A DNA stretch of 64,000 nucleotides from Novosphingobium profundi (lineage in GTDB: Bacteria; Pseudomonadota; Alphaproteobacteria; Sphingomonadales; Sphingomonadaceae). The position numbers and the translations under genes were made by a program. Location of the stretch: NCBI RefSeq assembly GCF_018491765.1, contig NZ_JABWCU010000017.1, forward strand, positions 62,001 to 126,000. Direction: 5' to 3'. Shown here piece by piece: positions 26,140 to 34,079 of this stretch. How positions within the stretch are numbered: position 1 is the stretch's first letter; every line of letters begins with the position of its first letter. Under the pieces are notes generated by a model. It saw nothing but the letters and a program-made list of their open reading frames with translations. It searched no databases and had not been told where the DNA came from.

Positions 26140-29100
26140 GCCGCCCCCTCCTGCTCGAAGCGCTGCTTGAACAAGTCGAAGGGTTCGTTGGCGGGGTTCG
26201 CCTCGCGGAACTTCTTTCGTCCCTCGTCCTTGAGATAGTCGGCGTAAAGCATCGTCGTCGTGCCCACACGGCGCACCGAAAGCACGGTGTCCATCTGCTC
26301 CATGAACACGCCCAGCTTCTCGATCGGGGCGCAGGCGAAGACCTGCAGATTGAACTCGCGCAGCAGCGCCAGGCAGCTGTTGACGTTGCCCCCGTCGAGC
26401 GCGTTGAAGGCTTCGTCGAACAAGATGATGCCCAACCCCATGCGCTCGCGATTGTCTTCCGAACCGTGGCACACGTTGGCCATCGCGCAGGCCATGGCAA
26501 TGTAGAAGGGCACCTGCTTCTCGCCGCCCGACCCGCTGCCCTGGCGCTTGGCGTAGTCCGAGGTCACCCGCTCGCCGTCGAGCGTCGTGGTCTGCAGTTC
26601 GAAGGTCAGGTAATTGCGATAGTCGCTGATCTGTTCGACGTTCTCGCCCTCGTCGATCATGCGCTTGATGCGCTCGACGCCCTTCATGATGCTGGGCTCG
26701 AGGTTTTCCTGGCCCTCGTCGAACAGCGTACTGACGTCGATACTGTTGAGCTGGACGAGCCGCGCGATCTCGACGATCTCGGCGAAGAAGCGATCGGGCT
26801 TGACCTCGAAGCGGTAGAGCTCGCCATGGAACGGGCGCAGTTGCAGGCTGCGGTTGAGGTTGCGGATCTGCCGCTTGGCGCCTTCGATGCGGTCGTGCAA
26901 CTTCACCAGCATGTCGGTCTTGAGCGAGGTCTCGATCGAGCTGCGCGCTTCCTCGGCCTGCTCGCGGTAGTCACCCAGCGTATTGGTGACGATCGAGGCA
27001 AGCTGGCCTTCCAGCCAGGCGAGCTGCACCTGGGGTGTCGCTTCCTTGTCGAACTGGCCCGCGATCCCGGCGTCGTGCGCATAGGCATAGGCCTTCTGCG
27101 GCGCCTGCCCCAGAAGCTGATTGACACGCGCGCGCGCCCTTGCGGCGTTGTCTTGCGCCGCGTTGCGCAGCGAGGGCAGCACCTTGCGGTGTTCCTCGGC
27201 AAGGTAGGCGAAGTCGCGCAGGGCATCCTCGCGCGCCGCTTCGTCAAGACCATCGCGCTCGGCGAACGAGGCCTCGGCGCGGGCGAATTCCTCGCGCGCG
27301 ACCGCCAGCTTCTCGCCCGCACTGCCGACGTGGTGCCCGGCGACACGCTGCGCCTTCTCGTCGGCCTCCAGCTCTTCCTCGTAACCGGCAAGGTCAGCCT
27401 TGAGCGCGACAAGGCGCTCGCGGATCTCGACCGGCCGCTCGCCCTCGAGCGTGCGGATGTTGTCGCGGATCTGCGCGATGCCCTCGGCCTTGCCCTGGCG
27501 AACGCGTTCGAGCTCCTCGAGATTGCGTCCGGCGGCGACTTCCAGGAAGCGCTGGATGTCGGCGACGAGGTCCTTGAGGCTGCCTGCCTTGGCCTGCGCC
27601 AGTTCGAGCGAACGCTCCTGCCCGGCCACCAGCTGTTCGAGCATCGGCAAGTTCTTGGCGTTGGCCTCCTTGCCAAGGCGATGCACCTTGGCCGGGCGGC
27701 GGTTCTCGATCGAGCCGCCCGAAGAAAACAGGCAGTCTGGCGTCACCGCACGATCGTGGCGCAGCAGTTCCTGTTCGGTCTCGACCCGGCGCACGGTGTT
27801 GAGGCGCCGGTTGATGAAGGCGCGCGCGTGGACGTCGTCGGTCTCGATCACGTCGGCAAGGCTGCCGGTGGTCGGGGTCTGCGACTGCTCGCCGGTCTTG
27901 GTGGTGTTGACGATCTGCGTGCCGGGAAAATCGCGGCGCTGCTTGCGCAGCAGCGCGATCGCGTCCTGCGCCTGACGGGGGTCGACGACGAGCGCGTCGC
28001 GCGCGGCGCCGAGCAGCGTCTCGGCCGCCTCGACCCAGCGCTCGTCGGTCACCTCGACAAGCTCGCACACCGGCTTGGCGGCGATGCCGTTGGCCGCGAG
28101 GTACTCCATCAGCCGCGCGGTCGGCCCCTCGATCATCGCCCCGCCGCGCGCGACGCCCTGGAGCTGCTCGCGGTTCTCACGCAGCTGCTGGCGCAGGCTG
28201 GCCATGCCGGCAAGCTGCGCCTCGCGCGCGTCCTGCGCGGCGCCAAGGTAGCGTTCGAGCGGGCGCAGCAGCCGGGCGACGATCTGGTCGATGTCGCGCG
28301 CGGCAAGCGCCGTGCCGTCGGTCACGCGCGCGTTGAGCGCCTCGAGCGCCTCGCGCGCAAGCCGGTATTCATCGCCCGCGTGTGTCTGGACGAGCCGGTC
28401 GGACAGGCCCGCGACCGCACCGATCGCGGCGAAATAGGACTGGTAGTCCTTGTCCGCCTCGTCGAAGGCGCGCTGCGCGATGGGCAAGTTGAGATCGCGG
28501 AACTCGCGGATCGCCTGCTCGCGTGTGTCGTTCTCGAGCGCGCGCGATATTTCGCGGATTTCCTCGCCCACCGAAGCGATCGCCTCGCGGGTACGCGCGA
28601 CGCGGCGGTCGGCGAGTTCCTGGTCGGAAAGGCGCGTCTCGTGCTGGCCGGTGACCACGCGCAAGTGCTCTTCCAGCCGGTCGCGCTCGGCCTTGCTTGC
28701 GATCCAGCGCATGCGGGTTTCCTCGCCGAGCTTCTCATCCAGCTCGCGATAGGCGCCGATCGCCTCGGTGACTTGGTCCTTCTGGACTTCGAGGTCTTCG
28801 ATCTTCTTGATCAGGCCGCGCCAGGTCGAGACCGACTTGCGCAGCCCCTCGACGTCGAGCCCGGCGGGATCGAGCAGGAATTCGCGCACGAATTCGGTGG
28901 CCGACTTCATCTCGCGGATGCGCAGGCCATTGCGCAACGTCTTGAGGAACTTTTCCGGGTCCGCGTGATGCCCCTTGCCGCCCAGCACGCTGAGCACGCG
29001 GCGGGTGAAATGGGTCGGGCGATGACCGAAGTTCTCGAAGCCCTCCTGCTTGCGCAGGCGTGCCATGAGTTCGCCATAGGGGCGCACATAGGAGGCCCCG

Positions 29101-29546
29101 TCCGACTCCTCGATGAAGTCGGTGTCACGCAACGACTGGCCGGGCGCGATGAAAGCGCCCAGCACGTCCTCGCCCTGCTCGCCCTCGACCGCGCTCATGC
29201 CGATGCCGACCGTCCAGCACATGCCGTCGTGCTCGCGCTCGAACACGAGGCTGACGTAGCTCAGGCAATTGCTGCGCAGCGTCTCGCCCGCCACGCGGCC
29301 CAGGCAATAGTCGAAGACCGAGCGGTTTTCGCCCACCTTGCGGGTCTGCCCGGCGGTGACGTTGGCGCTCGCATTGAGCTGGAAGTAGTTCTTGTTGTTG
29401 CCGGTGAGCACGACCTGGATCGCATCGAGGATCGAGGACTTGCCCGCGCCATTGGGGCCGATCAGCGAAGTCGAGCCGCGCAGATCGAACGAAAGGCGCT
29501 CGAAGGTATACCAGTTGATGAGGTTGATGCGGCTGAGCGTGATCAC
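26136..29546 (-). CDS. jetC: SMC-like ATPase, JetC/MksB type
   Basis: 1136-residue SMC/MukB-like ATPase. Walker A is GPNGAGKSSI near residue 32. The ABC signature is SGSGGEKQ (about residue 1005) and Walker B is GIILFDEAFNALD (about residue 1040). Between the heads lie long charged coiled-coil arms (about 270-450 and 600-930) flanking a compact central region. Relatives are the motor of Wadjet (JetABCD, anti-plasmid) and of MksBEF condensins. The GTG start overlaps the upstream jetB stop (GTGA). The last codons run into palindromic element B, which supplies the TAG. No jetD/mksG follows; the next gene is convergent. The symbol follows Wadjet naming by architecture; MksB is the alternative. 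Confidence 0.88.
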   Translation of the reverse strand: MITLSRINLINWYTFERLSFDLRGSTSLIGPNGAGKSSILDAIQVVLTGNNKNYFQLNASANVTAGQTRKVGENRSVFDYCLGRVAGETLRSNCLSYVSLVFEREHDGMCWTVGIGMSAVEGEQGEDVLGAFIAPGQSLRDTDFIEESDGASYVRPYGELMARLRKQEGFENFGHRPTHFTRRVLSVLGGKGHHADPEKFLKTLRNGLRIREMKSATEFVREFLLDPAGLDVEGLRKSVSTWRGLIKKIEDLEVQKDQVTEAIGAYRELDEKLGEETRMRWIASKAERDRLEEHLRVVTGQHETRLSDQELADRRVARTREAIASVGEEIREISRALENDTREQAIREFRDLNLPIAQRAFDEADKDYQSYFAAIGAVAGLSDRLVQTHAGDEYRLAREALEALNARVTDGTALAARDIDQIVARLLRPLERYLGAAQDAREAQLAGMASLRQQLRENREQLQGVARGGAMIEGPTARLMEYLAANGIAAKPVCELVEVTDERWVEAAETLLGAARDALVVDPRQAQDAIALLRKQRRDFPGTQIVNTTKTGEQSQTPTTGSLADVIETDDVHARAFINRRLNTVRRVETEQELLRHDRAVTPDCLFSSGGSIENRRPAKVHRLGKEANAKNLPMLEQLVAGQERSLELAQAKAGSLKDLVADIQRFLEVAAGRNLEELERVRQGKAEGIAQIRDNIRTLEGERPVEIRERLVALKADLAGYEEELEADEKAQRVAGHHVGSAGEKLAVAREEFARAEASFAERDGLDEAAREDALRDFAYLAEEHRKVLPSLRNAAQDNAARARARVNQLLGQAPQKAYAYAHDAGIAGQFDKEATPQVQLAWLEGQLASIVTNTLGDYREQAEEARSSIETSLKTDMLVKLHDRIEGAKRQIRNLNRSLQLRPFHGELYRFEVKPDRFFAEIVEIARLVQLNSIDVSTLFDEGQENLEPSIMKGVERIKRMIDEGENVEQISDYRNYLTFELQTTTLDGERVTSDYAKRQGSGSGGEKQVPFYIAMACAMANVCHGSEDNRERMGLGIILFDEAFNALDGGNVNSCLALLREFNLQVFACAPIEKLGVFMEQMDTVLSVRRVGTTTMLYADYLKDEGRKKFREANPANEPFDLFKQRFEQEGAA

Positions 29547-30274
29547 GACGCGGTCTCCTCGCTGGGGCTGCCTTCGGCGGTGGTCTCTTCGGGGGCGGCC
29601 TCTTCGGGGACCGCTTGCGTGGTCGACGGCGACGCCAGTGGATCGGCGCCTTCCTCGGCGGCCTGGCGTGCCTTGGTCGCTGCGATCCAGTCCTCGATGC
29701 GCGTCTGCCAGGCTTCTCCGGTCACGCTACGGATCGCGGGGCGGATGGTAATGCTGACGCCATTGTCGAGCGGGATGTCGTCGCCCAGGTCGATGAAACG
29801 GCGGCGGCGGAAACTGTCGAGGATCTTGCGCACGCGCGGCCAGGCCGGGCGCGGACGCGCCACCCACTGGTCATAGCGCTCCATGACTTCCATCGAGGTC
29901 GTCTCGACGTGGCCGAATTCCTCCTGGCTCATCGTCAGCACGCCGTTCTCGAACGCGGCGCGCAGGGCCAGCAAAAGGATCGTCTCGTCGAGCGAGAGCA
30001 TGGTGCGCGAGAGGCTCTCGTTCGGGCGCAGCTCGATCATCATCTCTTCCGGACGGATCACCAGTTCACGCCCGAGCGCGTCGAAAAGACCCGCAAAATA
30101 GGCCTTGTGGCGCAGCACCAGGTCGTAAGTCCCGGTCGCGTTGTGATCGTCGCGGAAGAGGCACTGCTGGTGGAGCAACCGGTCGGCCGCGCGCACCATC
30201 ATCTCCTTGGACAGGTCCTGGTTGCGCGGGTGCTCGAGCAGCTCTTCGAGGTCGTAGAGAGTGGGGCCGGTCAT
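29543..30274 (-). CDS. jetB: JetB/MksE-type SMC accessory subunit (DUF4194-like)
   Basis: 243-residue protein matching the winged-helix KITE-type subunit that sits between the kleisin and ATPase in Wadjet and MksBEF operons. Visible family-like segments are ADRLLHQQCLFRDDHN near residue 30 and LSLDETILLLALR near residue 95. The C-terminal 35 residues are low-complexity and Glu/Ala/Ser/Pro-rich. The ATG overlaps the jetA stop (ATGA) and its own stop overlaps the jetC GTG, so the three genes are translationally coupled. Assignment rests mainly on size and operon order plus these segments. Confidence 0.8.
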   Translation of the reverse strand: MTGPTLYDLEELLEHPRNQDLSKEMMVRAADRLLHQQCLFRDDHNATGTYDLVLRHKAYFAGLFDALGRELVIRPEEMMIELRPNESLSRTMLSLDETILLLALRAAFENGVLTMSQEEFGHVETTSMEVMERYDQWVARPRPAWPRVRKILDSFRRRRFIDLGDDIPLDNGVSITIRPAIRSVTGEAWQTRIEDWIAATKARQAAEEGADPLASPSTTQAVPEEAAPEETTAEGSPSEETAS

Positions 30275-31728
30275 GACTTAGTGCTCGCGGGATCGGATGA
30301 AAGACGTTCAATGCGAAAGGCGGTGAAGGCGGACCAGTCGGTCTCGACGACGCGCCCGGGCTCGTGGACGACCCTGAAGCGGCGCGAAAGCTCCTTGCTC
30401 GCGTACATGTCGAGCTGGCGCGCGCCCTGCAGCAAGAGCGCCTGCTCGGGGCTTTCGATGCGAAACGCATCGGCATCGAGCCGCTCGCGCGCGCCCAGGT
30501 TCGCCTCGATATAGTCGGCGATCTTCTGCGGGGTGACCGCCAGCTTCAGGAGGTAGAGCTTCTGCGTCTGGTCGTAGGCGACGAGCGCAGGATCAATCTG
30601 CGAGGTGCGCACCGGGCTTGGCGGCGCAACCACGCGCCGCAGGGCCGGCGTCGCGAGGCTTTCCGGCCCCCAGGCGCGCACGGGGTCGGCCAGCTCGCTC
30701 GCCACCTCGACCGGGGCATCCCACTCGAGCGGGAGCGCGGCAGTGTCGCGCAGCAGGTGGGTGATGCGAAGGAGCGTCGAGCCGTCGACCTCGTTCATGT
30801 AGCTGACGGTACGCGCGATGCGCTGCTCGAGGCGGCTGCGGAAGGCGTCGATATCGTCGAGACGGTCCTCGGCAGCATCGAAGATGCGCTTCACCTGCCC
30901 GAGATGCTGGCGCACTTTCGAGACCGCCATATCGAGGCTGCTGGCCAAACCCTGCGCCACATAGCCTTGCGCGAAGGCGCCGACGATGCGCGCATCGTGC
31001 TCGTAATCCGAGATCATCTGGATGATCCGGTTGCGGTGGCGGAAGGGGTTGTTGGTCGTCTTGATCACCCGATAGTCGGCGATCAGCACGTCCTCGACGA
31101 AATCGAAGAAGCGCGCAAGGATGGTGGTCGGCTGCGGGTCGGAGACGATGCGCTGCTCGTGCGCGCGCAAGTTGCCGATGATCGCCGAGAGGTGCTGCTG
31201 GAAGCGCCGCGCGCGAAGTGCCGCGTCGGCAAGCGAGGAAGCCTTGTCGAGCGGGTTCTCGCCCAACCGCTCGATCACGCTCTCGAGCGCGGCGATGGTG
31301 CCGCCGAAGTGGACCGCCTCGCCCTCCTCGATGGCGCTCAGCGTCTCGAGCAGCATCGAGACCGAAGCGTCGAGATCGACCATCTCGACGTAGCCACGGG
31401 TGTGCTCCACCAGCCAGCCAGCCTGCCGCAGCTTCAGATAGACATTGAGCGGGTTCTGGCTGGCGTCGGCGTTGGCGGCGTCCGAGGCGAAGTCGTCGAC
31501 GATGTCGGAGAGCCGGTCGATCTGCGTCGCGATGAAGGCGACAAGGTCATCCTTGCGCACCGGATTGGTGTAGTGCTCGCCGAAGAAGGCGCGGTAGACC
31601 CACAGAATGAGCCGCGCGTAATCGCGCCGCGCGGGCGAAGCGAGCACGGCAAAGAGACTGGGAGGCAAATGCCCGAACAGCGCATCGCGCGGCCCCGGCT
31701 CCCGTTTTCCATTGCTCGCAGTCTGCAT
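30271..31728 (-). CDS. jetA: JetA/MksF-type kleisin subunit
   Basis: 485-residue largely helical protein, first gene of the three-gene SMC operon. It begins with a winged-helix-like N-domain (LFAVLASPARRDYARLILWVYR), has long central helices with coiled-coil character (about 120-330), and ends in a second small domain. This is the kleisin layout of JetA (DUF5716-like) and MksF, which bridges the ATPase heads. The ATG at 31728 starts the recognisable domain; the frame stays open about 70 codons upstream without family-like sequence, and only a weak GGGAC precedes the ATG. Its stop overlaps the jetB start. Confidence 0.8.
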   Translation of the reverse strand: MQTASNGKREPGPRDALFGHLPPSLFAVLASPARRDYARLILWVYRAFFGEHYTNPVRKDDLVAFIATQIDRLSDIVDDFASDAANADASQNPLNVYLKLRQAGWLVEHTRGYVEMVDLDASVSMLLETLSAIEEGEAVHFGGTIAALESVIERLGENPLDKASSLADAALRARRFQQHLSAIIGNLRAHEQRIVSDPQPTTILARFFDFVEDVLIADYRVIKTTNNPFRHRNRIIQMISDYEHDARIVGAFAQGYVAQGLASSLDMAVSKVRQHLGQVKRIFDAAEDRLDDIDAFRSRLEQRIARTVSYMNEVDGSTLLRITHLLRDTAALPLEWDAPVEVASELADPVRAWGPESLATPALRRVVAPPSPVRTSQIDPALVAYDQTQKLYLLKLAVTPQKIADYIEANLGARERLDADAFRIESPEQALLLQGARQLDMYASKELSRRFRVVHEPGRVVETDWSAFTAFRIERLSSDPASTKS

Positions 31729-32162
31729 CGAAGTCCCATGTTCGACTCCGCGCACGGAAATGCGGAGCGGCGTGAAGGGGGCGTGCCATACGGGGCCAGC
31801 CCGGCCCCGGCAACCGCACATAGGCGATTGTGAACACCCGCGTGCACGAAACCCGCACGTCCTGCCGCGATCGCGCGGCCGTTCGAAGGATCCGCTTGCC
31901 CCGCCCTGCCCCAAGGACTTTCGGCCTAGGCTGGGCAAGACCTTATTGCGATTGATTATTAGTTGCTACTATGGAATGAAGAGTGCGCGACGTGGCCTCT
32001 ACCCCGGACAGCGCGCGCGGGCTGCGCCATCCCTCATGCAGGATTTCTGCGCCTTGAACACATGCCAAGCCAACAGGACGCCGCTGCGGGCCGCCCGCGA
32101 TCGCACCCCTGTCTTTCGCCCTGACATATCCCGGGACCTGTCCCATTGCGAGGTGCCTGCCC
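31729..32162. other. 434-base intergenic region between jetA and the DUF454 gene
   Basis: A divergent spacer holding the presumed jetA promoter and a Fur-like box (31945-31963) on the plus-strand side. Short open frames are present, for example from 31978, but none has family-like sequence or a good ribosome site, so I annotate no gene here. Confidence 0.6.
31945..31963 (+). promoter_or_regulatory. Fur-like box upstream of the DUF454 gene
   Basis: ATTGCGATTGATTATTAGT shares the 14 bases TTGCGATTGATTAT with the box upstream of the siderophore receptor. It lies about 200 bases before the DUF454 start. That distance leaves room for a long leader or an unseen small gene. Confidence 0.45.
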
Positions 32163-32630
32163 ATGCCGGGTTCGACTGAACACGACGCGCCGGACGCGCG
32201 CCGGGCAGCAGACGGCGCGAACAGCACCGCCAAGGCGCCGAACAGGCTCGCGACGAGTCCCCTGGCGCGTTCACTCTGGCTGGGAGCAGGCCTGGCGCTG
32301 GTGGGCCTTGGCATCCTGGGCCTGTTCCTCCCGCTCGTGCCCACCTTCGATTTCCTTATCCTGGCGCTGCCCTGCTTCGCACGGTCCTCCCCCCGGTTGG
32401 AGAACTGGTTGCTCAGCCACCCGCGGATCGGCCCCGGCCTCAAGGCCTGGCGTCGGAACCGGGCGGTACCGCGCACGGGCAAGCGCATGGCCGTCCTGGG
32501 CATGTCCGCGGGCTTCGCCATCTTCGTGGTTCACGCCCACCCCAGCCTGGCTCTATCCGCCCCGATCGGCCTTGGCCTGCTCTGCGCGGCAGCCTGGGTC
32601 GTGACACGGCCAGAGAGCACCGACGAGTAA
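32163..32630 (+). CDS. YbaN-like DUF454 inner-membrane protein
   Basis: 155-residue membrane protein of the DUF454 (YbaN) family, function unknown. After a 33-residue polar N-terminus come hydrophobic segments at about 36-65 and 110-145. Family-type motifs are GLGILGLFLPLVPTFDFLILALPCFARSSPRLENWLL (split here into GLFLPLVPTFDF and FARSSPRLENWLL). A GAGGT ribosome site precedes the ATG by nine bases. DUF454 genes often sit near haem or iron uptake genes (general knowledge), which agrees with the Fur-like box upstream. No partner gene is adjacent here. Confidence 0.85.
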   Translation: MPGSTEHDAPDARRAADGANSTAKAPNRLATSPLARSLWLGAGLALVGLGILGLFLPLVPTFDFLILALPCFARSSPRLENWLLSHPRIGPGLKAWRRNRAVPRTGKRMAVLGMSAGFAIFVVHAHPSLALSAPIGLGLLCAAAWVVTRPESTDE

Positions 32631-32974
32631 GCCACGACTGTCTCGAAGGGAAATGACTAAGGTAAACGACAAGGCCCCGGCTCGCAGTCCGAGCTCTGGT
32701 TAATCCCACATTATGAAATTAATTGCAAAACCCGCAACAGGCAACCTCAAATTAACCAATAAAATGCCTTTGTTACGTAGAAGAATGCCGCATTTGCGAA
32801 GAGTACGTGTTATTCCTTAGTTGCAACGTTTTAACTTCATGAGCATGCAGGCAACGGGCCTTCCGGCAAGGAACCAGATAGAAGTCTCCTGCCGGATTCC
32901 TGAGAACCCGTTGCTTAACGCAAGCTGAGCAGCGGATTGCTTTTTCGGATCGCAGCGAACAAGTAGAAAAACCA
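32631..32974. other. 344-base AT-rich intergenic region with a nested hairpin
   Basis: Lower GC than its surroundings. No protein gene is apparent. It holds the structured segment at 32851-32914 and a short T-run near 32941, and should contain the promoter of the 99-codon gene. Confidence 0.6.
32851..32914 (+). ncRNA. Nested long hairpin, candidate structured leader or small RNA
   Basis: Outer stem GCAACGGG (32851) pairs perfectly with CCCGTTGC (32907). Inner CCGGCAAGGA pairs with TCCTGCCGG, leaving one bulged A, with a 14-base loop. It ends 60 bases before the small protein gene, and a TTTTT run follows at 32941. It could be a 5' leader element or a small RNA; no known family is recognised. 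Confidence 0.35.
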
Positions 32975-33274
32975 ATGGGGCATGAAGAATTCAAGTTTTC
33001 GCTAAGGCTCAAGGTTGAGCAGCCCAGGCTTCTCTGGCAGTCCGCCGCGCGCGTCTGCCTGGAAGATCCGACACTTAGCGACGAAGATCTCGAAGACCTG
33101 ATCGGGCCCCGCGAGGACCCGTCGATCGACGATTGCCTGATGATCCTGGCTCTCTCCCAACCCTTTCCAGGATGTTCCCGGCTCGACGCGTCGCTCGACG
33201 ATCTCGCGCCGGCGATGCGCTCACTTGCAGCGGGCATTCCCTCCTCGGTGATGAATGCCCTCCACGCGTCCTGA
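32975..33274 (+). CDS. Small hypothetical protein, 99 residues
   Basis: Not recognised. The predicted product is acidic, has no signal peptide or membrane segment, and has a middle region rich in Asp/Glu (LEDPTLSDEDLEDLIGPRED). A helical character is likely. It starts at an ATG without a strong ribosome site and stops 30 bases before a strong bidirectional terminator, which supports transcription of the region. It lies just outside the flagellar cluster and could be linked to it, but nothing in the sequence shows that. Confidence 0.6.
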   Translation: MGHEEFKFSLRLKVEQPRLLWQSAARVCLEDPTLSDEDLEDLIGPREDPSIDDCLMILALSQPFPGCSRLDASLDDLAPAMRSLAAGIPSSVMNALHAS

Positions 33275-33303
33275 GGACAACGTGCGAGCGCCATAAAGAA
33301 ACG

Positions 33304-33338
33304 AAAAAGACCGGGCATAGGGGTTGCCCGGTCTTTTT
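33304..33338. terminator. Bidirectional intrinsic terminator before flgD
   Basis: A 14-bp perfect stem AAAAAGACCGGGCA/TGCCCGGTCTTTTT with a 7-base loop. A and T runs on both sides give a T-tract in either direction. It ends both the small plus-strand gene and the minus-strand flgD unit. Confidence 0.92.
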
Positions 33339-33406
33339 CTGTTTCCGCCTGGTGCGGCCGGTCCCTCTTGGTCCCGACTGCATCAGGGTATTTAGCTAGG
33401 TGTTTG

Positions 33407-34066
33407 TCATTCGGTGGCGGCGCTGAGCGCAATCAGGCCGGATGCAGACATGCGGATACCGTTAACGCCCAGCATGATGTCGGTGCCATCCGTCACCACA
33501 TCGGAGACTGTCGCCATCGAGTTGATCGTCGTGTCGAGCGTCTCACCGTTCACGTCGAGGGCGTTGAGCGTCAGGGTGTAGGCCCCGGCTTCGGCGTAAG
33601 TACCATCGTCCTGCAACCCATCCCACTCGAGCGAGCCCTCGCTGTCTGTGTCGAGATCGAGCGTGCGCACCGTGTTGCCCGAGGCGTCCGTGATCGTGGC
33701 GGTCAGCGAAGCGGCCGTGCCATCGACGTAGTAGGTCCAGTGCGCCGGGTCGTCGGCAAGCCCGGCCACCGGCGAGTTGAAACGCGCGACCTGGCCGATG
33801 TAGTTCGAGGCTTGCGACATCTGCTGGCCCGAAAGCGTGGTGAGAATATCCTCGAGCGTGCCGTTCTGCTGGATCGACTGCTCCACCTGAGAATACTGGA
33901 CCAGCTGCTGGGTGTAGTCCGAGGTATCCATCGGATCGAGGGGGTCCTGGTTGGTCATCTGGGTGGTGAGCAGCTGCAGGAACAGGTCGTAGTCCGCCAG
34001 GAGGCTGGTCGACGCAGCCGACGTCGTGCTGCTGGTCGAGGAAGTCGTGCTTGAAACCGTGGTCAT
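33407..34066 (-). CDS. flgD: Flagellar hook assembly scaffold protein FlgD
   Basis: 219-residue hook-capping protein needed for polymerisation of the hook. After a Ser/Thr-rich secretion-type N-terminus comes the hallmark FLQLLTTQMTNQDPLDPMD (about residues 29-47), followed by QLVQYSQVEQ. The C-terminal half is the Ig-like/tudor FLG region (YYVDGTAASLTATITDASG). It is the last gene of a minus-strand run flhA-fliK-flgD, 13 bases after fliK, and is followed by a strong terminator. Confidence 0.95.
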   Translation of the reverse strand: MTTVSSTTSSTSSTTSAASTSLLADYDLFLQLLTTQMTNQDPLDPMDTSDYTQQLVQYSQVEQSIQQNGTLEDILTTLSGQQMSQASNYIGQVARFNSPVAGLADDPAHWTYYVDGTAASLTATITDASGNTVRTLDLDTDSEGSLEWDGLQDDGTYAEAGAYTLTLNALDVNGETLDTTINSMATVSDVVTDGTDIMLGVNGIRMSASGLIALSAATE

Positions 34067-34079
34067 GACAAGGTCTGCC

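Noticed and set aside
26466..29876. A very long open frame antisense to jetC (plus strand, about 1136 codons)
   Set aside because: It mirrors jetC and has no family-like sequence. Long antisense frames are common in GC-rich DNA when codon third positions are G/C.
31978..32179. Small open frame (67 codons) after the second Fur-like box
   Set aside because: No ribosome site, Arg-rich composition, overlaps the DUF454 start; no haem-uptake small protein such as HemP is recognised.
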